Source of the DNA: Dipylidium caninum
Lineage: Eukaryota > Platyhelminthes > Cestoda > Cyclophyllidea > Dipylidiidae
DNA: 64,000 nt
Direction: 5' to 3'
Assembly: GCA_017562135.1 (NCBI GenBank)
Contig: QEYB01000448.1
Coordinates: 806,001-870,000 of the forward strand
Position 1 is the first letter of the stretch; each line of letters begins with the position of its first letter. The notes under the pieces are model-generated. The model was not told the origin of the DNA. It did not search any database and worked only from the letters and a program-made list of their open reading frames with translations. Both the position numbers and the translations under genes were made by a program. Below are positions 1 to 11,331 of the stretch, piece after piece.

Positions 1-1320
1 CTTTACAAACGCTTCCCTTGCCTAAGAACCAACCAAGTGAGTGGTGAATTGAAACAATTTATTTGCCCAAGTAAATTAGCCACAAATTAAAAAACCACGA
101 AGATGACGGCGTACAACAACAAATTAATTACGTTGGAAAGGTTTTAAGGTATACATCACCACAAATGATATGATTTAAGACGATGAGGCCGAAGTTTCGA
201 ATTAATTTGTATTAATGCAACCGATTTTTGTTTATTTTGGTAATTATGAGGTAATTTTTTTAAAAGTAATCAACTGAGCGACTGATGAGACGGTATCCCA
301 AGAGTGACTAAGGTAGCCGTGGAAAAATCGCGCCCTGTTCGTCAAGAAATGCCTCTGAGCAAAGAAATTTATCCTTGTGGTTGAGGTAATGACAACCGAG
401 TCGAGTTGTGAAGACTGAACATTCGCAGGTTTACAAATTGTTTTTATTTTATTTTATTTGAAACAGATTTCATTCGTAGTCATAGTCTTAGAGTCACCTA
501 GCAATGTATGGTAGTGTTAAGTCGACTTCCATTTATTCGACTAAATAGGAATCATTGAAAGTCTCAAGTTGCCATTTGCAAGCTGGAAAAACCGAAAATA
601 CCGTGGACCTTAAATAGGGTTTCATCACCCCCCGATGCCAACAATGGGAGGTATTCCTTTACAAGGCCTGTTAAACCCGCAATTTTGTACTCAAACCTAA
701 CCGCATTTAATTTGGCGGATGGTTGATTCAATTTGGTTCCTACCCTTAAAAGATATCATTAATTGCGAGAAGAGTTGAATAAGACAGCTTAAGAATACTG
801 GGAAGTACATATTTGTTAAACGTAGTCATGTGGCATTTACCGTTGTTTTTTGCCAGTGTAATTTCACTCAATACTTTTTACACTCAATGGAAATTTCTCC
901 AATATTCGTAAGGGTTTTGGTGAAATATAAAAATGTGGCACTGTGCAGCCTATTGAAAAGAAACTAGCAATTTGCAACAATAAAGTAGGTCCTCATCAGG
1001 ATCAATGAGTTGGATAGCAGACCCATGACCTGCTTCCTAAGAGGGCTAAGATCCACCCAAATAATTATTTCGTTTTCGGTTTCCATTTCGCTATTCTCTT
1101 ACCCTGTTGTAATTATGTATAAGTGAATAAACAGATAATATCAAAGTCAATAACAATCAAAGGAAGGGAATTTTACTAAATTAATGCGCAACTCTTATTA
1201 CGTATTCTTAATGTGTTTGTTTTCCTGATTTGCTTTCACAGTATGCCTCGTGTTTTTTAGGTGCGCTAGTTAGTGGTTCACTTTTTTGAATTTCACGAGG
1301 CACGCTTCTGTCCTTCAAGG
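1..1320. other. 5' flank of the LRPPRC-like gene; no gene seen
   Basis: AT-rich sequence with no long reading frame and no protein I recognise. The last part holds two acceptor-like pyrimidine tracts ending in AG, at about 1240 and at 1260, just ahead of the ATG at 1321. These could end a 5' UTR intron or serve as a spliced-leader acceptor, which flatworms use; the sequence alone cannot decide. Confidence 0.5.
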
Positions 1321-4300
1321 ATGTTCTTCTCACGTCAACGATCCGCTCTCTCCCTAGTGTCGCGTCTCGGCCGACTTAAAACCTGGAACTTTCCTACAAA
1401 TCAACAAACTTTTATTTGTCCCACCCACACCCTGAGCAGTGTGCGCTACACGTTTTCTTCTACACTGAGCAATAGAGAAGAAATTCTCGCGGCTAATCCG
1501 GAATACGCTGATAATGCTTTGACACGAGTGAGAACGGCCGAGCGTAACCGTTTGAATATAAGAATGTTGAATCAATCTCAGCAAAAGGCCTACTTTGACA
1601 ATCTTTGGCGGGACATATTGGAAGGTTTGTTGTACCGCCTACGCAATGTCTTATTCCATAGACAAATTTGTCAAAACACCCACAATCGCTCGGTTTCTGC
1701 ATTTAAAATATGACTTTGGGCAAGAGTTCTCGTACGAGGAAACACTAGCTGATCTCAAAAAACTTGGGATCAAACCCGATGCAGTCTGCTTTCTATTGTA
1801 TACTTCTCACTTGCTTTAGATTTTCTTCTCCGTTTTCATTCGAAAGGCTTGCGAGAATGGTGACATGGATGCTACCAGTTTTTACCTGAAAGCCATGCAC
1901 CAAGAGGGTGCTGTTCCAAATGATTACATATTTTCTAAAATTCTCCATGGCTATGTCAAATGCGGGTTAGTTACCAACCGCAGTCCCTTTGATTGCTTTT
2001 TTTGTTTGGATGGCTAAATATTATTGAGTGGTTTTTGTCCGTAGACTTCCAGATGAAGTTGCGTCCACTCAAGACGTTATGTCGAAACTGAACTATTGGC
2101 CCTCAATTTTGGCCACTGAAAATCTGCTTTCGGCATATGCCGATCTAGGTGATGGAAATAGCGTTATCGAATTGCTTCAAGAAACTCTCAAAAATACCGA
2201 ATCGAATCGATCGGCCTTCTCATCTCGTTTCCTTGCCGATATATGCCCGTCTAGTGGTGGTACCTAATGACACAACAGGGCCAGCAGCTTCGATGGTAAA
2301 ATCTACATTATCTGGCCTCCTCGCCTAGTTCTGAGTACCCTAACTTATTCCATTATTTCAGATAAGCACCCTTTTAAAGCAAAGATCTTCCGATTACGAC
2401 GACTACCGAATTGGCAACGTCGTCGCTAATCTTCTAACCTCAGGTCACTCTGACGCTGCCTTTCAGCTCTTAAGGGACACTCGTCCTCACGTCTTCTCCA
2501 CCAATTTCCTTTCCCAAGTTCCCAAACTACTGGAGGGACAGGTATTTTCTAATTATGTTACTTTTCTTAATTGTACATGCTGAGGCAATGTTTTAAAATT
2601 TTTAGGGATCCAAAGTTCTTAATGAATTTTGGTCTTCGTCAGGGACTTTTGGACAACTACCTCAGGCGATCCAGAACATGACAGACGGTAATTTGTTTTA
2701 CAAAATTCGGTACCTGAAAACTACGGTTGAAAGATTATTAGTCTGATTAATTTTGGCCGACCACTTTCCCATGCCTTTTTATTCATGTTTTTATAGTCAA
2801 GAGTAAGTTGGAATGAAATGAATGGCTGATACTTTGACAACTTTGAATTTGTAGAAAATGTACTACGTACTTTGCGAGCTAACCCCCCTTTACGAATTGA
2901 CGTATGCAATGCGGTTGCCAACGCAGCGGTTTTAAAAGCTACTAAGAAGAAGGATATTGAAAGTAAGCTGCTGCGTATTGCCCTTAAATTATAATTTCCC
3001 CAAAATCTCATGCTTCATCAGAGCTGCTCTATTTGAACAGCACCCTTAGCGCCACTCGGTCTTGGAACAATATTGATAGTCATTTTATTGTTTTAGCAAT
3101 GAAAGCAAAGGTGTGGTTTTTATATTTTTCCGAAACCCTTTATTATTAAGCTTTTAAAGCGTTACACAGGTATGACAATTCTGGTGTTGACAGCAATCCT
3201 TCTAACTTTAAATTAAAGAGTTATTGATAAATATTACTAAATATAGATGTTATTACACGTCGACCACAGTAAACCCCTTTATTTCGATTAATGATATATG
3301 TTTGATGTACATGTGAGCTAAGTCTAGGCGACCTTTTGACCTCTTATTGCGTGTAAAAGTTTTCGTTTTTTTGCGATATTATTGACATCTTTGATATTCT
3401 TATTGTGGCTGAAAAATTTGACTACTTATCTCATAGTGGTGGTGGAACTCGGGAAAATTTTGTTCGAACAGCGTCTTCATCTCCTTTACTTATCCGTTAT
3501 TCCTCGTCTTCTCGCATTGGGCCTTAAGCCTGAAGAAGTGCTATCAAAGTTCGAGGTACCCTTTTTCTCTTGTCCCGTTGTTAATTATTACACACAATTC
3601 AATTCTTGTTTATTTTTTTAAGACTCCGTCCATGAAGTCATGTGGTGCCCTGGGCATCGTCCTCAACGAACTCTGTGCTTTGCCGAGCTTCTGGAATCCT
3701 CCAACGCCCGGTACCAGCTTGGAAAACGCAGAGAAATTTATTAGTCAATTTCAGAAGGATCGGCTCCTGCCCTTCACCGAATATCTCTCTGTTAATAGTA
3801 ACTTTATTCATCTTCTGGTAATTTAAGGCTTCGCTCTTCATTCTTTTCCTTTTCTGCTGACAGCTCTTTATCAATTTCTTTACTTTTCAGCTACGAGGCT
3901 GTGCTCATTACGTGTATCGAAATGAGGAAGTAGATCAGGATAAGCTAGACAAGTGGACCAGTCTTCTTTTCAGTTGTTTTTCCGCTGATCGTCATCCTTT
4001 GCTGGCCAGCGCTTTACTTCGCCTTTGTGGTCAGATCACATCCGAAAAAAAATCATCCGAAGTTTCTCGACTCAGTTTAATTGATCAGCAAACGAGGAAA
4101 GCGCTTGCTCACGCCTTTGTAACTAATTTTACCAAACAGGTTCGTATTGTTTTAGACGCTTAATTTGGTTAAATTAACGGTTTGCGTTCATTGTTTCAAA
4201 AGTATTTAGGTGAAATTGACTAATGTTTCGCGTGATTATATGTAAATGGAGCTTTCCAATGATTCCCGATTGTTTGGACGTTTTCACGCTTATCTTAGCG

Positions 4301-7300
4301 TTTTTCGAGTATGTATGTCTGAAAACTTCTTATCGTTTGTTTCCCGTTTGTGTTCACTTATATGATGCCCTAGTCGCAAGTTATCAACACTTTATCGTTG
4401 CGATTGTTGGAACTGTTTCCTATTCGTTCCACTTAAGACTTAATTTTTTCAACGCATTATACCTATGGTTGATGTTTCATATCTGAGCCTTTCGACCCAT
4501 TTAGTTTTTCTAAGCCTTCGAATGTGATCATAGAAGAATAATGGCTCCACACTTAAAACACGTCGTTGGTCGCTTGATTTGACCTCTGTTAAAACAGGTG
4601 TCGCTTGTTTTTTTCTAAAAATACTATCCCATATAATGCAATGTCCTGCTCTCTTGATGTCCTTCTTTTTGATAAATTTTTATCACATTCTTTGTTAATC
4701 AACCCTTTGTCAATTATCGTTTTAGAAAATCCCCGTCTCTTATCTGAATGATATCAGAAAGATATTAAAGGATTTGCAGCTGCCTAATGTAGGTTAGAGG
4801 AACTGTTTTGTCGCACACAAAGTCTCCTCCTTGGTCGCTCATTTCGTTTTCATTTTCTAGGAGTCGATTGCATCATTAGTTTCTGCCGGCAACTTGTAAG
4901 CTTGGCCTCTTCTATTTACCCAAATGTCACCTACAGATAATTTATACAATCTTCGTTGCGTTTGTAATTTTGCAGATCCCTACATTCTATACTCCTCGGT
5001 AAAATTCAAGCCGGAGAGATAGAAGGTTGGTTAATACATGATTTTGTTAATCCCCACTTTCATTACAATGCGTCGCATTTCTACTCTTTTTGCGTAATTT
5101 TAACTCTTTATTCTTAGGTTCGAGTGGATGAATTTGGTAGTACAAGTGATTTATTAATTAATGAATAAAAATGTTTTAATCTCAAATAATTTCATAATTC
5201 TACGTATCCCCTTGTTGTAGATGTCACAGAGAAATTGAAGCAGATGCAAAAGTCAATATCGCAGGAAACTAGCCCCCTTGGCTCTCCTCCCAGGCATAAT
5301 ATGGACCTACTCGGTGAGGCGTTGGCCCTATCCACAACTGCCAATGGTGCAGACGCCCCCAAAAAGATGGACTCACCACTTAGATTCACGGCACAACAAT
5401 TGGAAAACCTCTTCTGGGCTCTCATCGATGTTGCAGGTCTCAAAAGCCCTAGTTTTTCTGCCATTAAGATTGGTGAACAGTATCTCAACGCGTACGTCAC
5501 CCTTTCATCTCTAGATTCTTAAATGTATTTTTTTAAAATTCATGTCTCGTCCTCTCTAGGGCCGATATGGATGGTCTTGTGGCTTTCTTAAATAAAGTGG
5601 CGAGTCGTTGTCCGTATCACCTTTCCGCTATTTTGTCACGTTGGTTTGTAAATAAAGCCTTTCAATTGGATGCTGATAGGACTGGCCAAGCTCTAGAAGA
5701 AAGTAAGTCTCAGCAGTATGTAATAATTATTGTTTGTTCCGAATCCTTTGTATATCTTTTACCGTTTCGCGTTCAGTCCTACAGGGAGACAACGTCACTT
5801 TTCCCACGATGGTCCTTGGAGCTTTTAACTATGAGATGGTTGCAGCAAATGCAAAGGATAAAAAAGCCCCTTTGCCTGACCTCGGTGTCAGGGTTCGTTC
5901 CTTTGTTTTTTCATATTTTTTCGACTTAAAATTAGTCTTAACATGCGAGTGTCTTTTATTTTAGCTGTTGTCCAAACGTCTTGAACCATTCAATCAGCTG
6001 CGGAAGGTACGAACTGTTCACCTTGCCGTAGAAGAATTATGTGAGTCCAGGAAGACATTGTGATAAATGTAGAATGATTGCTCATACTTGATATTCCCTT
6101 GTTAGGTCAAAAGCAAAACATCTTTGCGGCTTACGCACTTCGTGATTGGGCTTATAAAGCAGGCCTCTCTTTGCTTCCTCAAACAACCGAAACTCTCCTC
6201 GCATCCCATGTTTTTGTCAATCCTCTACTTCGTATTCCTACTGTTCTCCTCGCTCCCAGTCGTCTAACTTTACGTGGAGGCATTTCCCTCACTACTCTGA
6301 TTCCTCGCCTCCAAGATGCTGTTGCAATGGCCTCTCCAATGGGAGAAGAGACGTCACCAGAGTCGATAGCTGCGGCAATCGAGGCTGCCTCGAGTGCTAT
6401 CACTGAACACCCCTTTGTAGTTAATCCTAATGCGATGGCCCAGTCTCTGCGTACGAATGTCTTCAAGAAAGCCCAGTTTGCGTTTTGGTCGGTTGTGGAC
6501 CAGGTCATTGACGCACCGGGCAGTCGACTCTCTCTGGATGAAAACTTAGCACTTCTGGCAAGCAAATTAGTCTCAGCTGGTCATGAAGCTGCTGTCTTAA
6601 CGTGGATTTCATGTCTTCTGAGGAAGGAGAGGATCGCTGCACTTTGTTGCGGTGGGCTTATTTTTTCTAAGTGAGTTCTTTTCCCATATTTTCAGCTTCA
6701 TTTGAATAGTAGATTCAAAGTATATCCCGGCTTTCGCATATCATCTCTAGCTTCTCGCAACCTACCTTCTTATTTGCCTTATTTCTGTATAAGCAAGTTG
6801 GTTTGATGTGGCTGAGAGTTAGATCTGCAATGCATAGCTCTATTGTACTTGATTAGATTTAACGATGTTGTCAAGGTCTAAGATGTCTTTCTTCATAGAT
6901 CCAGCACCAACTTCGTTGAACTCCTCAACCGCCGTCCTGATTTGCAATTTGCAGTTGCCACGAGCCCGGCTCTTTCTTCTCTGACTGCTGAGCAGAAGGA
7001 TGAAAGTAATGCATTTTTTTAGCCCAGTGCTTATTTAATGAAACGATGTTTTCAATTGACCTTTTTAAGTTTCGAAGAACTTTGCCGCTCTCCACCGGTC
7101 TTCTCTCTTAAAACTCGCTTCGGCCCTTGGAAATAAGGAGTATCAGCTGGCAAATGTAAGCCTCTTTACTGAGCTAATTGTTTATGCCACCGATTTTTTT
7201 GCACGAAGACAACTCCTGATTTCCTTTATTTTTATTCTGCAGTCTATTATTGACGAACTTAAGGATGAGGGTATTTTCACACTGGCTGGTCTTGTCACCG

Positions 7301-10068
7301 CACAGGTAACGACTCGCATTTTCTCCAACTGTGGTCCCTCATACAGTCAAATCTAAATTTCCCTTTATCTCTAGCCAAACTACCTTCATTTGATTGTTGA
7401 AGCCATGAAAGAGAGGCCCTTAGAGTGGAAAATTGCTTTAGTGAACAAAATTCTTGACGGAACTCGTAAGTTTTTCCCGAAAATTTCTATTTATTTAGAA
7501 GAGCTTCTTTGTCAGGAAACTTTTCTGTCGAACTTCCTTTTTTTTCAGAAACCTACAAAGCATCACTGCGTCTGGTCTTGGAACTTCTTGATGTTGCCGC
7601 GAGACCTAACATGCAAAATGGAGAGAAGCCTGATTATAAGTGTCTTAAAGATCGAATTTCCACCATTAATCAGGTCTTTTTGCGAGTCTTCATGAAAACA
7701 CGAACCACTAATCGTGGTGTAGCTGTACGTTATATTTCTGTCTTTTATTCTGCTCTACTGGTATAGTTTCGACACTCATTTTTTTTATTTAGCCGGGTTT
7801 CGCAACTGGCACGGAGTATCTTGACTCTATTCTTCCGGGCCCTGCCAATGCCAGTCTCCGCGATTCCATAAAAACAGCAACAAGGTTGGGTAGGAGTCAA
7901 GCAATCGTCGAGACACTACTTTCGTAAATTACTTTCATTTCTACTAACATTGGCTGGTAGGCTTCAAAAGTCTTCCTCTTCGAAGCTAAAGGATGTAGCG
8001 AGGTGTGTGATGCTTTCTCACTTCCTCACGTCAAATAGTCGAAGTAAGTTCTCTTGATCCTCCCCGTGTTTTATTCCATCTGCATAAGCAAGGAAGTTTT
8101 CATTTTCTGTTCGTTTTTTTGCAGGCGCCATAGCGATTCTGTTCTCGACTGCCCATCAACGCAACGTCGAGTTGTTGGATCTCTGCGCCAGCACTGCCGC
8201 GCCCTTCCTCCACAATTCTTTCGGAGTGGCTTTCAAGGGCTTGGTTGATATCTTTCGGTAATACTACTGATTATGGGATGGACAAATGGGAACGGACAAA
8301 TTGAAGGATCTGTCAGTGTATAACTCATTTTTGTACGCTTCAGGCAGAGGGACGTGGACCCAGTGATCTCTGAAGCTATCAGCTTCCATCGCCTCGGCGA
8401 ATTTACTGTCCCTCCGGGTGCGTTTTTGATGTTCTTTTTTCCATCGCAAGTTCCACATTTTATTCACATTTACTTCCTCTACCCTTTTTAGCTAAATCCC
8501 TCAGCGCGTCGAAAATTGAATCACTCTCTTTGAATTTCGACAAATCGGCCGGTGTTGATGTTTCGGACCCGGTGAGGCTTTTACCTGTGTTAATGACCAC
8601 AAGCTCTACCTCCATTTACTTGACGCTTGCTGGCTTATTACGCCCTTGTCTAGATTCGTCTCGCAAAAGAGTCGGTTAACTGTTTGGCCGCAACACTCGC
8701 AGAGTACGTTTGCTTGAAAATTATTTCTGCCTGCTTCCGTTCCTAGGATTATTGCCACTTTGTGATGTTCCACCTTTTAGCGAAAAACTCTCCTCCGAAA
8801 ATGTTCATACGCTGATTAGTGTGGTTCGAAAACTCTGGGGTCCTGGTCGTAGGTTTCAATGTTATTCGCCTTTTTCCATTTATTTTTCCCTTTTTTATGA
8901 TATACCAGTATGAGGGGTTTTTATAATTACATCACTACCATTTAGGAATTGATCTTCTCCTTTGTCATTTGGTGGACATGACTGCCAACAAGTCAGTGGA
9001 GCAGGTGATCGAGAGCATACCTCTTGAGCTGCGTGAGCGACGTCTCCCCTTCAAAACCCTCTGTAGTCTTATACAGTGAGTCGCTTTTGTACAATCGGAA
9101 GATAACTTGCGCAATGTGATCCCAGGCTTTTATTCCCAAAGTGGTAAATTATTGTTTCTCGTACAGAATCAACACCGGTGACGTCTTCAATGAGAACCGA
9201 TTCAAGGAAGCAGTTGACTTCTTGAAGACTAGTCCCTCTCCGAGTCTGACACTGTGTATGAACGGCCCTCATGTTGCCACACTATTCGCCACATGGCCCG
9301 AATCCCACATTAATCAGGGTATGTTGCCTGAATTTTAATCATTTTTGAGTATTTTGCGTAAATTTGGTGGTTACCGCCCCTTTCCGTTTTTTTATTAAAG
9401 CCCTCGAGATCATCGATAACGCTTTGGATCGTTCCCAACTGCTTTTGAGGTTGCAGCTGGCTGCAGCTCTTGTTCAACGCGGTCTCGTTGACAAAGCCGC
9501 CCCTGTTCTCGAAGTAATAATTTCTCCAAACTGTTTGTTACTATGCAAAAGACGTGGAAACTATCATACCAAGTTCTTATTTAGGTGACTGGACCCCTTC
9601 CGTTCAACTACCTGGCAGGAAGCCTTCAACATCCGTTAAACAAGTCATCTTTCCACCATTCCTTCCAGTATCTCAAGCGCGTGGACTCGGAGCACTTGCC
9701 AGCCTTCGTTGATGCTAGTTTGCGAAACGCCGGTTAGTAAAACTGCTTGAATGTTTTATACATCTTTCCTGATAGCTTATTTGGTATTTTTTCTCTTTAA
9801 GCAATGTCCACGCGCCTCAACCCTTCAACAGAAGCCGCGGTGAGCTTGGTGGAAGCTGCTATCGAAGAAGCTCCTGCTGATTGGAATAAGTACTGTCAGC
9901 CATCTACCCTTCGTCTCTTGCGTGAGGCAACGAAACAGTCAAAGGAGGTAGGTTTCCCTTTGGCTTTTTGCCCTTCTTGGTACGAGTCTCATGCTGGCTA
10001 AATTCATTTGGTTGGGTTTTAGATCCAACAATTGCTGCTTTCTAAATCGCCTACGGACGGTGAAAATT
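1321..10068 (+). CDS. LRPPRC: LRPPRC-like mitochondrial pentatricopeptide-repeat protein
   Basis: Probable LRPPRC, the mitochondrial RNA-binding protein that stabilises and helps polyadenylate mitochondrial mRNAs. Exons read: 1321-1624, 1662-1783, 1820-1965, 2045-2226, 2255-2295, 2362-2541, 2606-2687, 2855-2962, 3437-3555, 3623-3817, 3891-4139, 4726-4788, 4861-4895, 4976-5025, 5221-5491, 5560-5702, 5777-5892, 5965-6040, 6106-6670, 6899-7005, 7070-7155, 7243-7305, 7375-7465, 7549-7724, 7793-7884, 7961-8043, 8125-8257, 8344-8417, 8492-8571, 8654-8703, 8781-8848, 8946-9075, 9167-9318, 9401-9513, 9585-9732, 9802-9947, 10021-10068. Every junction agrees in phase and the sum is 1,628 codons plus stop, somewhat longer than vertebrate LRPPRC (about 1,390). 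The N-terminus (MFFSRQRSALSLVSRLGRLK) is basic, Ser/Arg-rich and lacks acids, like a mitochondrial presequence. PPR-type helix pairs are clear near the front (for example ACENGDMDATSFYLKAMHQE followed by GAVPNDYIFSKILHGYVKCG); the rest is helical and poorly conserved, as in this family. The start is the ATG at 1321; upstream in-frame codons are only GTG. The 28-nt intron at 2227-2254 is the weakest junction. Another metazoan PPR protein is possible but less likely at this length. Confidence 0.85.
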
Positions 10069-11331
10069 AGTGGACGGTTATTTTGGTGATTATCATGGGT
10101 ACATTACAAGCATGATATTTTGATTTAATGATTTTTTTCCTACTTGCATGTGTCAGTGGATTATTTGCACTGTGATTTGCTGCGGGCTATCGTATCCACT
10201 AGTTAATGGTTTAAGTGTCGAATAGTTGTAGGAGGAGTTACGGACGAAATATTTTTAGTCTGTATAAGAAAACCGTTATATTTATGGTCCTTTTGGTGGT
10301 CACAGTACCAACCGAGGTAGCGTGACCACGGGTCTTGCGTGCAATACCCGTCTTACGCGTTGTCAGGCATTGCTATCGGCTAATTTTTTGCGGCATTATA
10401 ATGAACTGGGAGTACCTTGAAAGCCAAGGTCTTGCGTTAGTTTGTCGATTATGAAGTCGGGATGTCTCGCCTTGACCGATGCTTTTCGCCAAATTATATA
10501 TTGTTCAATCTGGTAGTGGTTTTTGGCGTGCCTTGGGAAATCCTCGTGTAGGTTGTAAAGCGCACTAGGTCTTGATTTCACAGACGTGTTTCCCTTGAGC
10601 TTCGAACTTCTACCCGGTGGTCCATAGCGAAGTGGGTTTGTCGCACTGCAGCAGTATCACTGGTCTGATTCGAGTCGGTTTGGGAATTTGCGTAGTCGTT
10701 CTTTCGTAGTACGGACGGTGCCTTAGTCTGTGAGGATTGTAGATGATTATTTTGATGGCTCATGTTTGTAACTAGCGTGTAACTGATTAGCGAGGTCCCC
10801 CTCATCACGGGTGCTTGGCCAAGAGATTATTCATAAGGGAATAAAACAAAGTGGATTCCTACGTGCTTGGAATTAAGATCAGTATGACTTGAACAAAGTA
10901 GTTCGCAGTTAACAGAAAACCACATTATACCATTACATGAAAGACTAAAGTATGGTTGGCAACAAATTGTAAACTGAAAAAATCTAAAAGCATTAAAATT
11001 GTTACTAAGGTTTGTCATTAATGGATATCGCATCGAAAGTAATAAAAAGTGAATAAAACACAATTTATTGATATTTGTTATACCGCACTAACGATACCTT
11101 TGAAAAGCCTACCAACACCTGTGAGCCTTTCGACTCGGTGTCTCGGGGCCTGGCCTTTCTTGTTTGTCGTATATGCTTTATTACCAGCTCGATAGAATTT
11201 CCTTTATCAGAAGGGCCATATTCTTGAGGTTGGAAGTCTTGAAAAGACCATATACTGGCTCAACATGCAATGTATTTTATCTCATTTACCAAAACATCAG
11301 TTGATTATAGAGAAAAAGCATTGACAGAACA
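10069..11331. other. Intergenic spacer between the LRPPRC-like gene and LIPE
   Basis: About 1.26 kb holding the 3' UTR of the upstream gene and the 5' flank of LIPE. I see no coding exon. An AATAAA occurs at 10840-10845, about 770 nt after the stop; it may or may not be the used poly(A) signal. The short frames here show no domain or codon bias. Confidence 0.5.

Noticed and set aside
177..205. GATGAGGCCGAAG string resembling a hammerhead fragment
   Set aside because: The full CUGAUGA core is absent and there is no stem II or closing stems.
292..325. Hammerhead-ribozyme-like core: CTGATGA, a 4-bp stem (ACGG/CCGT), then GAAA
   Set aside because: The pair next to the core is G-G instead of G-C, the loop is about 23 nt, and I see no matching stems I and III with a cleavage triplet. 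Flatworms do have hammerheads, so a covariance-model search would settle it.
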